Source: Streptomyces sp. DT2A-34
GTDB taxonomy: Bacteria > Actinomycetota > Actinomycetes > Streptomycetales > Streptomycetaceae
Assembly: GCF_030499515.1 (NCBI RefSeq)
Contig: NZ_JASTWJ010000001.1
Location: 9,032,001-9,096,000 of the forward strand
Reading direction: 5' to 3'
DNA: 64,000 nt
A model generated the notes under the pieces. It did not search any database, was not told the origin of the DNA, and saw nothing but the letters and a program-made list of their open reading frames with translations. A program made the translations under genes and the position numbers. Within the stretch, counting starts at the first letter, position 1. Each line of letters starts with the position of its first letter. Below, piece by piece: positions 34,673-43,391 of the stretch.

Positions 34673-35590
34673 GTGCCGCAGTGTTCCGTGTCGATGGGCG
34701 CGCAGTCCAGTTCAGTCACGCTGGAGTGTGACTGTCTGGCTCACCGGTTCGGAAACGCCGCCGACAACGGGTTTCGGCAGTCGCGTTATCCGACGGACAT
34801 GACGGACGCGGAGTGGGCCGCGGTACGGCCGTTGCTGCCGGTGCCTGGCTGGATGCGCGGCTGGGGAGGGCAGCCGGAGGCGTACTGCCATCGGGCGATA
34901 CTCGATGCGATCCGCTACCTGGTCGACAATGGCATCAAGTGGCGGGCGATGCCCGCCGACTTCCCGCCGTGGGACCGGGTATACGCGTTCTTTCGCCGCT
35001 GGCGTGACCACGGCCTGGTCAAGGAGTTCCACGACCGGTTGCGCGCGAGGATCCGCGAGAGGCTGGGGCGGGATGCGGAGCCGTCGGCCGGCGTGATCGA
35101 CTCGCAGTCGGTCAAGGCAGACGCCGTCGTCGGGTCGGACAGCCGCGGCTTCGACGGCGGCAAGCTGATCAACGGGCGCAAGCGGCACGTCGTGGTCGAT
35201 ACCCTCGGCCTGCTGCTGGGCGTGATGGTCACCGCCGCGGACGTCGGCGACCGCACCGCCGCCCAGGTGCTGTTGCAGCAAGTCACCGACACGCACCACC
35301 AGTTGGAGCTGGTCTGGGCCGACGGCGGCTACACCGGCAGCCTCGTCGGGTACTGCCTGGCCGCGCTCGCCCTGGTCCTGGCGATTGTCAAACGCAGCGA
35401 CGACATGCGCGGCTTCGTGGTGTTGCCCAAGCGGTGGATCGTCGAGCGCCTCTTCGCCCACCTGATGCGCACCCGCCGCCTGGCACGCGACTACGAGCGT
35501 CGCACCACCAGCGCCGAGGCGATGGTCTACTGGTCGATGACCCTGCTCATGACCCGCCGCCTGGCCCGGCCACGCCCGCAGCCAGCGTGA
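34673..35590 (+). CDS. IS5-like transposase, copy 1
   Basis: A 305-residue DDE transposase with an N-terminal DUF4096-type domain (DAEWAAVRPLLPVPGW; RAILDAIRYLVDNGIKWRAMPADFPPWDRVYAFFRRW). Catalytic residues lie in GVIDSQSVK, WADGGYTGS and WIVERLFAHL. GTG start with AGGAGG upstream. Identical to the copy at 42296-43213. Confidence 0.9.
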   Translation: MPQCSVSMGAQSSSVTLECDCLAHRFGNAADNGFRQSRYPTDMTDAEWAAVRPLLPVPGWMRGWGGQPEAYCHRAILDAIRYLVDNGIKWRAMPADFPPWDRVYAFFRRWRDHGLVKEFHDRLRARIRERLGRDAEPSAGVIDSQSVKADAVVGSDSRGFDGGKLINGRKRHVVVDTLGLLLGVMVTAADVGDRTAAQVLLQQVTDTHHQLELVWADGGYTGSLVGYCLAALALVLAIVKRSDDMRGFVVLPKRWIVERLFAHLMRTRRLARDYERRTTSAEAMVYWSMTLLMTRRLARPRPQPA

Positions 35591-35767
35591 ACCGGCCTGG
35601 CTGCTGCTCGGCCAGCCAGCCGCGCGCGACCAGGCGCTTCGCCTTCGACCGCAGCGCCTCCACCCGCGTCGGCACCACGTCCATACCGAACCCTGCGGCC
35701 ATCTCCTGGCAGGTCAGCGGCCCTTGATGGAGCCGGGCCCGGTCCGCGAGCGCACTAAGAAGTCATC

Positions 35768-36235
35768 TCATTTGGCGAGTCTGCGGTAGCAGATGAGGGT
35801 GCAGGCGATGCTGGTGAAGGCCAGGAAGTGGTCGGCTTTGCGCTCGTAGCGTCGGTGGAGGCGGCGGCAGCCGGCGAGCCAGGCCATGGTGCGTTCGATG
35901 GTCCAGCGGTGGCGGCCCAGTCGCTGCGAACTCTCGATGCCCTTTCGGGCGATGCGGTGGGTGATGCCACGTTGGCGTAACCATCGACGCAGGTGGGAGT
36001 AGTCGTAGCCCTTGTCGGCGTGGAGCTTGCCCGGCCTGCGACGTCGGCGTCCACGGCGGGAACGGATTGGCGGTATGCCCTTCACCAGAGGGATCAGGGC
36101 CTGGCTGTCGTGCAGGTTCGCCCCCGAGATTCCGACAGACAAGGGCAAACCGGTCCGCTCGGTGATGAGGTGGATCTTCGACCCGTACTTGCCCCGGTCG
36201 ACAGGATTCGGACCCGTCAGGTCCCCCTTTTCAGG
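35768..36235 (-). CDS. IS427-like transposase, second frame (catalytic)
   Basis: Continues the transposase after a frameshift in AAAAGGGGG (36220s). Motifs: LTGPNPVDRGKYGSKIHLI, ADKGYDYSHLRRWL and RWTIERTMAWLAGCRRL, the last holding the catalytic Glu. Start approximate. Confidence 0.85.
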   Translation of the reverse strand, partial: PEKGDLTGPNPVDRGKYGSKIHLITERTGLPLSVGISGANLHDSQALIPLVKGIPPIRSRRGRRRRRPGKLHADKGYDYSHLRRWLRQRGITHRIARKGIESSQRLGRHRWTIERTMAWLAGCRRLHRRYERKADHFLAFTSIACTLICYRRLAK

Positions 36236-36573
36236 GCCCGCATGTTCACGGAGTCGATCGCGCAGCGGGTCCAGTCCAACTCGCCGCGAGCGCCGAGCTC
36301 GTCGAGGACCAGGCGGTGGAGCTTGGCCCACACCCTGGCCTTCGTCCACTCGGCAAAGCGCCGATGGGCCGTCGCTCCCGACGGCCCGAACGACGCGGAC
36401 GGCAACTGCTGCCACGTGCAGCCTGACGTCGCCACGAACACGATCGCGGCCAGCACTTCCCGGTCACCATGGCGGCGTCGGCCACCTCCTTGAGGCCGCG
36501 AGGGAGCCTCTGGCACCACTCGCTGGAACAAATCCCACAACTCATCCGGCACCAGCCGCTCAACGATCCCCAC
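36217..36573 (-). CDS. IS427-like transposase, first frame
   Basis: A 118-residue DUF4096-type N-terminus (LVPDELWDLFQRVVPEAPSRPQGG; TSGCTWQQLPSASFGPSGATAHRRF) with the first catalytic Asp in CAIDSVNMRA. It ends ALKRGT at the slippery site shared with the second frame. Confidence 0.88.
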   Translation of the reverse strand: MGIVERLVPDELWDLFQRVVPEAPSRPQGGGRRRHGDREVLAAIVFVATSGCTWQQLPSASFGPSGATAHRRFAEWTKARVWAKLHRLVLDELGARGELDWTRCAIDSVNMRALKRGT

Positions 36574-37116
36574 GAGCTACAGCCTACCGAGTCAGCCAAA
36601 TGAGATGACTTCTAAGGATGCGCTGGTAGTCCACCGACAGCACCGACCAGGCCAGCCCCTCACGCCACATCGGAACCTGCGACTTCGTCTTCGCTGCCTC
36701 CGGCACCTGCGGCGTCCTTCCGATCTGCTCCTCGGCGGCCGGCGCGGTCCCCTCGGCCCGGGCGGGGTCCTGCCCGCTCTCGTCCACGGGGGCCAGCACC
36801 TCGCCGACCCGCGAGCAGGCGATGGCCTACTCCTTCCATTCCTGCTCGGCCACGGCCAACTCGGCCTGGACACGGTCGGCTTCCTCCCGCAGCTCGTCCA
36901 CACGACGGTGAGCACCCAGCTCACGCTGTTCCAACAGCCCAACCACCGACGGCATCCACGACCTCCCGGGCAGCGACAGCACGACATGCCACAACTCCCA
37001 CGGGATCGCCGACCCTATGCCCGACCAGCGGAAACGCAGTCCTCAAGTCCGGAAAGACAACAGCTTCTGAGCACCGTACGATCGGCAGTGGTGCGGGGCT
37101 GCCAGGAGTGATTGCG

Positions 37117-37476
37117 GTGTCCGTGCCGCCGGGCGCCGAGCCCACCTTGTGGGAGCTGCACCGCGCGGTGTCGCAACTGCGTGAGGATCTGTGTGGCGAC
37201 CTTGCCCAGCTCGCCGCGCGCCTCGACCAGGTGGTCACCCAGGACGTGTACCGGGCGGACCAGCGTGCCGTGGATCAGCGCATCAGCCAGATCGAGGCCG
37301 GTCTTGCCGGGCTGCGCGGCGAGCACGACCAGGGCCTGGAGCGCGCGGAGCAGCAGCGTCGCGAGGACCAGGCACAGGCCGCTGCAACAAGGCGGCTGGT
37401 GCTTTCCTCGTTCGTCGCTCCGCTCCTGCTCATGGCCGTACAGCTGTGGGTCGTCTCGCGCGGCTCCTCACCGTAA
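37117..37476 (+). CDS. phage coiled-coil membrane protein before the endolysin
   Basis: About 119 residues. A long helical/coiled-coil region (ELHRAVSQLREDLCGDLAQLAARLDQVV; RISQIEAGLAGLRGEHDQGLERAEQQRREDQ) ends in one membrane helix (LVLSSFVAPLLLMAVQLWVV). The GTG at 37117 has GGAG upstream. Proteins of this shape often precede the lysis genes of actinophages; a lysis accessory role is inferred from position. Confidence 0.6.
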   Translation: MSVPPGAEPTLWELHRAVSQLREDLCGDLAQLAARLDQVVTQDVYRADQRAVDQRISQIEAGLAGLRGEHDQGLERAEQQRREDQAQAAATRRLVLSSFVAPLLLMAVQLWVVSRGSSP

Positions 37477-37533
37477 GTCCGCTGTCTGCAGCGGCATTTC
37501 AACTCGGGCGCGGGGAGATAGTGAGCGCCGACG

Positions 37534-38419
37534 TTGGCGACACCTCTCAGTCCTGACCGTCTCGTTGCGATCCTGCGCGCGGAAGGCGTGCGCGTCGTGG
37601 AACGGCCGGGCTGGCGACAGCACAACCGTAATCACAAGGGACCATGGGGCCCGGTGCACGGCGTCATGGTCCATCACACCGTAACGTCCGGTACCAGCAA
37701 CACGGTCAGCATCTGCGAGCGCGGCTACGAGGGCCTGCCCGGCCCGCTGTGCCATGGCGTGATCGCCAAGGACGGCACGGTCCATCTGATCGGCAACGGT
37801 CGCGCGAATCATGCCGGCCGCGGCGACCGCGACGTGTTAAAACTCGGTGATCGCCGGACGCTCCCTGCCTCAGGCAAACGCGGCTGACGCGGACGGCAAC
37901 CCGCACTTCTACGGATGGGAGTGCGAGAACCTCGGCAACGGCCGCGATCCGTGGCCGCCGGCCCAACTCGAGGCGATCGAACGGGTTGCGGCCGCGCTGT
38001 GCCGGACCCACGGATGGAGCGCCGCGAGCGTCATCGGGCACAAGGAGTGGCAGCCCGGCAAGATCGATCCCCTCGGCTTCACGATGGGCTGGCTCCGTGA
38101 GCGAGTCGCTGCTCGGCTCAAGGGAAAGCCGAAGCTCCCGGCGTATCCCGGCAAGGGCTCCTACACTCCGCCGCCCTTTCCGAAGGATCTTGCTCCGGAT
38201 CGGACGTCACCGTCTGCGAAGAGTCTTCAGCAGGCGCTGAAGGACAACGGATGGCTCGACCGGTCCGTGCCCCTCGCGGACAACTACGGCCCGCAAACCA
38301 AGAAGGCCGTCGCCGCCTTCAACCGCAAGCACAACCTCTACACCACCGGCCGTCCCTACGACCCGGCCATCGGCCGCGGCGGCTGGGACCTCCTGCACCG
38401 ACTCGCCTACGGGAACTGA
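37534..38419 (+). pseudogene. frameshifted amidase endolysin
   Basis: N-acetylmuramoyl-L-alanine amidase (amidase_2) with a C-terminal peptidoglycan-binding domain. The first frame (37534-37887) has VMVHHTVTSGTSNTV and LCHGVIAKDGTVHLIGNG, with zinc-binding His residues. An AAAA run at 37839-37842 seems to hold one extra A: removing it joins DVLNS to VIAGRSLP in the second frame, which carries GHKEWQPGKIDP and the binding repeat SLQQALKDNGWLD...YGPQTKKAVAAFNRKHNL. Either a real mutation or a homopolymer error. Confidence 0.8.
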
Positions 38420-38421
38420 TC

Positions 38422-38649
38422 TTGCTCCACACCCTCGCCGACTTCGCCCACACGCACAGCACCCGCCTGTACGCCATCGCTACTGCGGCCCTGTCGTTGA
38501 TCGCCTACTACGTCCAGGACCTGCCCACCAGGCTGATCCTCGCCCTCATCGCAGCCGTTCTCGGCACCGGTGAGGCCGTCCAGCGGGTCGAGGACAGGAA
38601 GACGACCAAGGCACTGATGCAGGAGCCTCTGCACAGCTCCGACGTCTGA
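38422..38649 (+). CDS. holin-like small membrane protein
   Basis: A 75-residue protein with two membrane segments (RLYAIATAALSLIAYYV; RLILALIAAVLGTGEAVQ) and a charged tail. It lies directly after the endolysin (TTG start, GGGAA upstream). Size, topology and place fit a phage holin. Confidence 0.65.
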   Translation: MLHTLADFAHTHSTRLYAIATAALSLIAYYVQDLPTRLILALIAAVLGTGEAVQRVEDRKTTKALMQEPLHSSDV

Positions 38650-38690
38650 TCCATAGAAGCTGTGTCACATCCTCTCTTCGCTGGCTTCCG

Positions 38691-38828
38691 TCACGCCGGC
38701 GAGCAGAACACCGCCCTCGCCTTCGCCGTAGGCATCAGCGGACCACCGCACCTACGGCACAACCGCGGCCCGGTGTCGTCGCCCGCGACCACAACCAGCC
38801 GCAGCCGTGGCGCCCTGTTCCTGCCCAT
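38691..38828 (-). CDS. truncated zinc-ribbon mini-protein
   Basis: A 45-residue frame (GRNRAPRLRLVVVAGDDTGPRLCRRCGGPL, then ARAVFCSPA) with CxxC and then C; the codon where the fourth Cys is expected is TGA, so the ribbon is incomplete. Past the TGA the frame reads RKPAKRGCD. Probably a decayed small DNA-binding gene. Confidence 0.4.
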   Translation of the reverse strand: MGRNRAPRLRLVVVAGDDTGPRLCRRCGGPLMPTAKARAVFCSPA

Positions 38829-39028
38829 GGGGCCACCGTAGGACTGGCGGCAGCATCCGCCCAGTCCTCGGTCCTGGCCGAGCGTCTCTACCGATGGGAG
38901 CCTGACCTGGGCAGATCTGAGACATCGGTAGCCGGTAGCCGGTAGCGCATCGTTCCCGAAGCCTGGATGGGAACTCGTGAGGGGCGCAGGCGCCATAGTT
39001 CGGTGGCACCTGCGCCCCGCACTCGGCG

Positions 39029-39427
39029 TCAGGGGCTCTTGATCAGCTTCTTGATCTCGGGGGGAAGATCGTTATCGGAGTCGACGGCGACGAAGAGGAC
39101 GTCGTCGGGTGCGTCGTCCACCGCGATGGCGATGCTGGGGTCCACTCCCTCGATCGCGTAGGCGACCGTCGAGTCTGGCGATGCCTGGCCGCCCCCGTCA
39201 TCCGATGTGTCGTCGCACCGCGGAATGACGGCTGGCCCCAGCTTCTCGCCGACCTTGAATTCGGCGTTGGCCACGTCTGAGTACATGCGCTTGTCGTACT
39301 GGACCCTGTACTCACAGGACGCCTCGGACTCGCCGCCGCTCGACGACGCACAGGCGGCCGACACCGCGACGGTTACCGCCGCCACCAGTGCCCTCGCGAC
39401 TGCACCGACCGGAACTACCGCTTTCAC
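39029..39427 (-). CDS. small lipoprotein (DUF6281-like)
   Basis: A 132-residue protein with a lipobox (VSAAC) after a hydrophobic signal, so lipid-anchored outside the membrane. The mature part is acidic (ASCEYRVQYDKRMYSDVANAEF; KLGPAVIPRCDDT) with two Cys that could form a disulfide. Resembles Streptomyces lipoproteins of unknown function grouped as DUF6281. It follows the metallopeptidase gene in the same direction with a 33-bp gap. Confidence 0.65.
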   Translation of the reverse strand: MKAVVPVGAVARALVAAVTVAVSAACASSSGGESEASCEYRVQYDKRMYSDVANAEFKVGEKLGPAVIPRCDDTSDDGGGQASPDSTVAYAIEGVDPSIAIAVDDAPDDVLFVAVDSDNDLPPEIKKLIKSP

Positions 39428-39460
39428 CTGGTTACCTCCTCCCGGAGCGTCGGCTCCGGA

Positions 39461-40567
39461 TCAGTAGATGCTGCGGAGGCCGAGGACATCGCCCTTACCA
39501 AGGGTCCTCGCCCTTGTTGAGCACTCGATCGAATTGCCGTACATCGTGAGATTGCTGTGCGAGCCGTAGATGTCCTTCAGCCCGAAGATGTGCCCGGCCT
39601 CATGAGTACCGACGGAGCGGACGTCGTATTTGTTCGAGCAGCTGCTCGTCACCCTGTTCGTGAAGTCGTAGTCGTGGATGTTGAAGCGGACGTCGGCCTC
39701 CCGCAGGTCGTTCTTGACGCCGGGCGTAGGCCAGGTCCAGGAACAGGTGGTGGCGACGACGCCGTTCTTGAGGTTGCCCCCGTCCCAGGTGCTCAGGCCG
39801 TCCCGGTCGGTGCACTGGGAGCTGGTGTTGATGTCGGCCTCGTAGCTCGTCTTGGAGAGGTAGTTGGCCTTGTTCACGTCGACCTGGTCGCTGTAGCCGC
39901 AGTTGTTGTAGCTCTGGGTGATGGCGTCGAGGGCGTCGTAGAACACCCATTTGGCGTCGTCGTGGGACATGCCCGCAGGCAGGCCGCCGTCGCCGATGTA
40001 CCAGTTGTAGGTGCCGTACTCCTTTTGGTCTTTCGTCGCGTACGTTCCGTCGCTGCACGCGCCCGGGGCGGCCGCCGCGTCCACCTCCGCCACCTCGGCG
40101 CCCTCGCTGGAGTCCGTGGCGTCCCCGTCTGTGCCGTCCGCCTCCAGTGTCACGTCGCCTGCCGTGGTGGTCGGGGTCAGGGAATCGGCAGCGTCGGAGC
40201 CCGCTACGGAGGAGTCCGCGCTCTCCGCCTCGGTGAGGTCATACGAGACGATGCCGTCGGCGTCGACCTCCATGGTGAATCCGTGCGTCTCCCCGTCGGT
40301 CGTGATCGAGTCGACGCTCACCGCAGTACCCGGCGGGGGCACTGTCACACCGGTCCCGTCGTACGTAACCACGTGCCCCACCGCGTCACACTTGATCACG
40401 GACGAGCCGGCGGGCAGGTCATAGATGGTCAGTTCCTCTTCCGTGAGCTCACACACATCCGGCGCCGCCGCAGCCGGATTCGTACCACCGAGGACTGCTG
40501 ACAGCGAAGTCGCGAGCGCGAAGGCCGTGATCGTTCTACCTATGAGTCCTGGATTTCGCCCAGCCAC
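39461..40567 (-). CDS. secreted zinc metallopeptidase (HEAGH)
   Basis: A 368-residue exported protein. Signal peptide: LIGRTITAFALATSLSAVLGG, cleavage near PAAAA. The middle is acidic and repeat-poor (about residues 90-165). The catalytic domain near the C-terminus has SVGTHEAGHIFGLKDIYG, the HExxHxxGxxD zinc signature of metzincin-type proteases, and LTMYG supplies the following Met-turn. GTG start; the ribosome site GGAG is very close, so the start is uncertain. Its role in the element is unknown. Confidence 0.75.
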   Translation of the reverse strand: MAGRNPGLIGRTITAFALATSLSAVLGGTNPAAAAPDVCELTEEELTIYDLPAGSSVIKCDAVGHVVTYDGTGVTVPPPGTAVSVDSITTDGETHGFTMEVDADGIVSYDLTEAESADSSVAGSDAADSLTPTTTAGDVTLEADGTDGDATDSSEGAEVAEVDAAAAPGACSDGTYATKDQKEYGTYNWYIGDGGLPAGMSHDDAKWVFYDALDAITQSYNNCGYSDQVDVNKANYLSKTSYEADINTSSQCTDRDGLSTWDGGNLKNGVVATTCSWTWPTPGVKNDLREADVRFNIHDYDFTNRVTSSCSNKYDVRSVGTHEAGHIFGLKDIYGSHSNLTMYGNSIECSTRARTLGKGDVLGLRSIY

Positions 40568-40604
40568 TCTCCACCCCCGTGTCCGCCCGATGTACGGGAC
40601 TTGA

Positions 40605-40648
40605 ACAGATCTTGAGGAGCGTAGCCTTCACATCATCACAAGATCTGT
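40605..40648. promoter_or_regulatory. inverted repeat upstream of the metallopeptidase
   Basis: ACAGATCTTG (40605-40614) and CAAGATCTGT (40639-40648) are perfect 10-base inverted copies 24 bases apart, 38-81 bases upstream of the start codon. A possible operator or leader hairpin. Confidence 0.35.
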
Positions 40649-41184
40649 CGAGTTCAGGACAAAAATCTTGCTCTCATGGCCGCTTCACACCAGCGGCACG
40701 AAGGTGCCGGCTCGAATTGTTCTCAGAGCCCTGACGCATCCTGTGACGGGCCCGGGGTGTGGCGGGTGCAGTGCAGTCCCCGCTCAGCGCGCTCCAGTCA
40801 GCCAAGGACCAGCGTCGCCGACACACGCGGCGAGCTTCGGTACGGCCCGTGAAGAAACTGCAGAGCGCCCACCTGAATCTCAAACGCGGCGGCACGGACG
40901 CGCCGCACGGCGGGCCCAGGCCGGAGCCGCGGACTTCACTAGCAGCGTCCAATCGAGGGGGTATGGACGAATGACTGGCCCAGTCCCAGTGACATCTCGG
41001 CGGTGATATCACCTCAGCGATAGGGGGCAAGGCAGCGTGTGGTCCATGGTGGTCATCCGCCGCTGCCGGATTTACAGGATGTTCTGGTTCCCCCGCGGGG
41101 CTACCCGGTGAAGTCGGCGGGCGATCCGTTCGCTTGCGGGAGATCGCGAGAAGCCGTAGCCCTGCCCGTCGAGAGGTTCCAGCG

Positions 41185-41650
41185 ATGCCGCGCCGACTCG
41201 AAGAATCGCCCTACGCGTTCACCGTCCCGCCCGTGGACAAGGCGGTGCCTGTAGCCCGACGGCACGTTGCGGACCGCGCTCAGCGGATGGGGCTGACCCT
41301 GGACGAGGGTCTGGTCCAGGACTTGGAGTTGCTCACCACGGAGGTGGTGACCAACTCGATCACGCACACGAAGGCCTCGTGTGTGGTGTGCGTGCGCTGG
41401 ACCGGAGAGCGTTCTGCGCGTGGAGGTCACCGATGTCGACCCCACGTTGGTGAGCGCCTCCTACGCCGCGCCCATGGATGAGGGCGGGCGCGGCCTCTTC
41501 CTCGTCGACGCGTTGGCGACTGCGTGGGGAGTTGAGCCCTGCACGGCAGGGAAGAAGACATGGTTCGGACTGACAGTCCCGACGTCCACCAAGGCCTCCG
41601 CAGAGTCGCGGCCGTCGCCACAGGAACCTGCCTCGGCGGCTGCTGCCTAA
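41185..41650 (+). pseudogene. frameshifted HATPase (anti-sigma-like) regulator
   Basis: The ATG at 41185 (GAGAGG upstream) opens a HATPase_c_2 domain: ARRHVADRAQRMGLTLDEGLVQDLELLTTEVVTNSITHTK. Near 41400 the frame shifts (one base missing) and continues SVLRVEVTDVDP...DEGGRGLFLVDALATAWGVEP, the ATP-lid part, to a stop at 41650. Such proteins are serine kinases or sequestering factors for anti-sigma systems in Streptomyces. The 1686-bp IS begins 22 bases after the stop. Confidence 0.75.
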
Positions 41651-41787
41651 TCAGGGCCGTACGTGCTCTTCCTCAGAAGCTGTTGTCTTTCCGGACTTGA
41701 GGACTGCGTTTCCGCTGGTCGGGCATAGGGTCGGCGATCCCGTGGGAGTTGTGGCATGTCGTGCTGTCGCTGCCCGGGAGGTCGTGG

Positions 41788-42339
41788 ATGCCGTCGGTGG
41801 TTGGGCTGTTGGAACAGCGTGAGCTGGGTGCTCACCGTCGTGTGGACGAGCTGCGGGAGGAAGCCGACCGTGTCCAGGCCGAGTTGGCCGTGGCCGAGCA
41901 GGAATGGAAGGAGTGGGCCATCGCCTGCTCGCGGGTCGGCGAGGTGCTGGCCCCCGTGGACGAGAGCGGGCAGGACCCCGCCCGGGCCGAGGGGACCGCG
42001 CCGGCCGCCGAGGAGCAGATCGGAAGGACGCCGCAGGTGCCGGAGGCAGCGAAGACGAAGTCGCAGGTTCCGATGTGGCGTGAGGGGCTGGCCTGGTCGG
42101 TGCTGTCGGTGGACTACCAGCGCATCCTTAGTGCGCTCGCGGACCGGGCCCGGCTCCATCAAGGGCCGCTGACCTGCCAGGAGATGGCCGCAGGGTTCGG
42201 TATGGACGTGGTGCCGACGCGGGTGGAGGCGCTGCGGTCGAAGGCGAAGCGCCTGGTCGCGCGCGGCTGGCTGGCCGAGCAGCAGCCAGGCCGGTTCACG
42301 CTGGCTGCGGGCGTGGCCGGGCCAGGCGGCGGGTCATGA
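41788..42339 (+). CDS. IS passenger protein, coiled coil plus winged helix
   Basis: A 183-residue protein. The N-terminal ~60 residues are a coiled coil (LLEQRELGAHRRVDELREEADRVQAELAVAEQEWKEW). The C-terminal ~65 residues look like a winged helix (GPLTCQEMAAGFGMDVVPTRVEALRSKAKRLVARGWL, then RFTLA). ATG with GGGAGG upstream. Its 3' end converges on and overlaps the transposase gene. It may regulate transposition; no enzyme motif is visible. Confidence 0.7.
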   Translation: MPSVVGLLEQRELGAHRRVDELREEADRVQAELAVAEQEWKEWAIACSRVGEVLAPVDESGQDPARAEGTAPAAEEQIGRTPQVPEAAKTKSQVPMWREGLAWSVLSVDYQRILSALADRARLHQGPLTCQEMAAGFGMDVVPTRVEALRSKAKRLVARGWLAEQQPGRFTLAAGVAGPGGGS

Positions 42340-43213
42340 GCAGGGTCATCGACCAGTAGACCATCGCCTCGGCGCTGGTGGTGCGACGCTCGTAGTCGCG
42401 TGCCAGGCGGCGGGTGCGCATCAGGTGGGCGAAGAGGCGCTCGACGATCCACCGCTTGGGCAACACCACGAAGCCGCGCATGTCGTCGCTGCGTTTGACA
42501 ATCGCCAGGACCAGGGCGAGCGCGGCCAGGCAGTACCCGACGAGGCTGCCGGTGTAGCCGCCGTCGGCCCAGACCAGCTCCAACTGGTGGTGCGTGTCGG
42601 TGACTTGCTGCAACAGCACCTGGGCGGCGGTGCGGTCGCCGACGTCCGCGGCGGTGACCATCACGCCCAGCAGCAGGCCGAGGGTATCGACCACGACGTG
42701 CCGCTTGCGCCCGTTGATCAGCTTGCCGCCGTCGAAGCCGCGGCTGTCCGACCCGACGACGGCGTCTGCCTTGACCGACTGCGAGTCGATCACGCCGGCC
42801 GACGGCTCCGCATCCCGCCCCAGCCTCTCGCGGATCCTCGCGCGCAACCGGTCGTGGAACTCCTTGACCAGGCCGTGGTCACGCCAGCGGCGAAAGAACG
42901 CGTATACCCGGTCCCACGGCGGGAAGTCGGCGGGCATCGCCCGCCACTTGATGCCATTGTCGACCAGGTAGCGGATCGCATCGAGTATCGCCCGATGGCA
43001 GTACGCCTCCGGCTGCCCTCCCCAGCCGCGCATCCAGCCAGGCACCGGCAGCAACGGCCGTACCGCGGCCCACTCCGCGTCCGTCATGTCCGTCGGATAA
43101 CGCGACTGCCGAAACCCGTTGTCGGCGGCGTTTCCGAACCGGTGAGCCAGACAGTCACACTCCAGCGTGACTGAACTGGACTGCGCGCCCATCGACACGG
43201 AACACTGCGGCAC
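42296..43213 (-). CDS. IS5-like transposase, copy 2
   Basis: Identical 305-residue DDE transposase to 34673-35590, on the opposite strand. Intact. Confidence 0.9.
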   Translation of the reverse strand: MPQCSVSMGAQSSSVTLECDCLAHRFGNAADNGFRQSRYPTDMTDAEWAAVRPLLPVPGWMRGWGGQPEAYCHRAILDAIRYLVDNGIKWRAMPADFPPWDRVYAFFRRWRDHGLVKEFHDRLRARIRERLGRDAEPSAGVIDSQSVKADAVVGSDSRGFDGGKLINGRKRHVVVDTLGLLLGVMVTAADVGDRTAAQVLLQQVTDTHHQLELVWADGGYTGSLVGYCLAALALVLAIVKRSDDMRGFVVLPKRWIVERLFAHLMRTRRLARDYERRTTSAEAMVYWSMTLLMTRRLARPRPQPA

Positions 43214-43391
43214 CAGGGCCTCCTGATGTTGCTCGGTGATTCGACACCAACGAGCTGTTCAGGAGGCCCTGCTCGTATGCGCCGAACACCTCGCGACCAC
43301 CCAATCGAGACTCCCGTTCGACGGACACCGCTCAAGATCGGAACGACAACAGCTACTAAGGCATAACCCGGCACAGTCAGGGGGATCCCGC

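Larger units (their letters stand above)
35759..36612. mobile_element. IS5-family (IS427-like) insertion sequence, 854 bp, nested
   Basis: Perfect 18-base inverted repeats GAAGTCATCTCATTTGGC at both ends, flanked by TAA duplicates (35756-35758 and 36613-36615). The uninterrupted target is seen in the second IS copy, which confirms the ends. It encodes two overlapping frames on the minus strand. Confidence 0.92.
35547..36955 (-). pseudogene. passenger gene of the 1686-bp IS, copy 1, doubly broken
   Basis: Equivalent to 41788-42339. Here Trp in EWKEW is changed to a TAG stop (36827-36829), and the 854-bp IS is inserted later in the gene after VDYQRIL. It cannot be functional. Confidence 0.8.
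34529..37071. mobile_element. 1686-bp IS5-like element with passenger gene, copy 1 (split by a nested IS)
   Basis: The ends AGTAGCTGTTGTCGTTCCG (34529) and the complement AGAAGCTGTTGTCTTTCCG at the right end form inverted repeats. Taking out the nested 854-bp IS and its 3-base duplication leaves exactly 1686 bp, the size of copy 2 (41672-43357, inverted). It encodes a transposase on plus and a convergent passenger gene on minus. Confidence 0.85.
41672..43357. mobile_element. 1686-bp IS5-like element with passenger gene, copy 2
   Basis: Inverted relative to copy 1 and uninterrupted. The inverted repeats are AGAAGCTGTTGTCTTTCCG at the left and the complement of AGTAGCTGTTGTCGTTCCG at the right. 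The one sequence difference noticed outside the nested IS is the Trp/TAG change in the passenger gene. The two copies enclose 37072-41671. Confidence 0.88.

Noticed and set aside
40759..40974. Plus-strand 71-codon frame in the gap before the HATPase gene
   Set aside because: No ribosome site or recognisable sequence; treated as non-coding.
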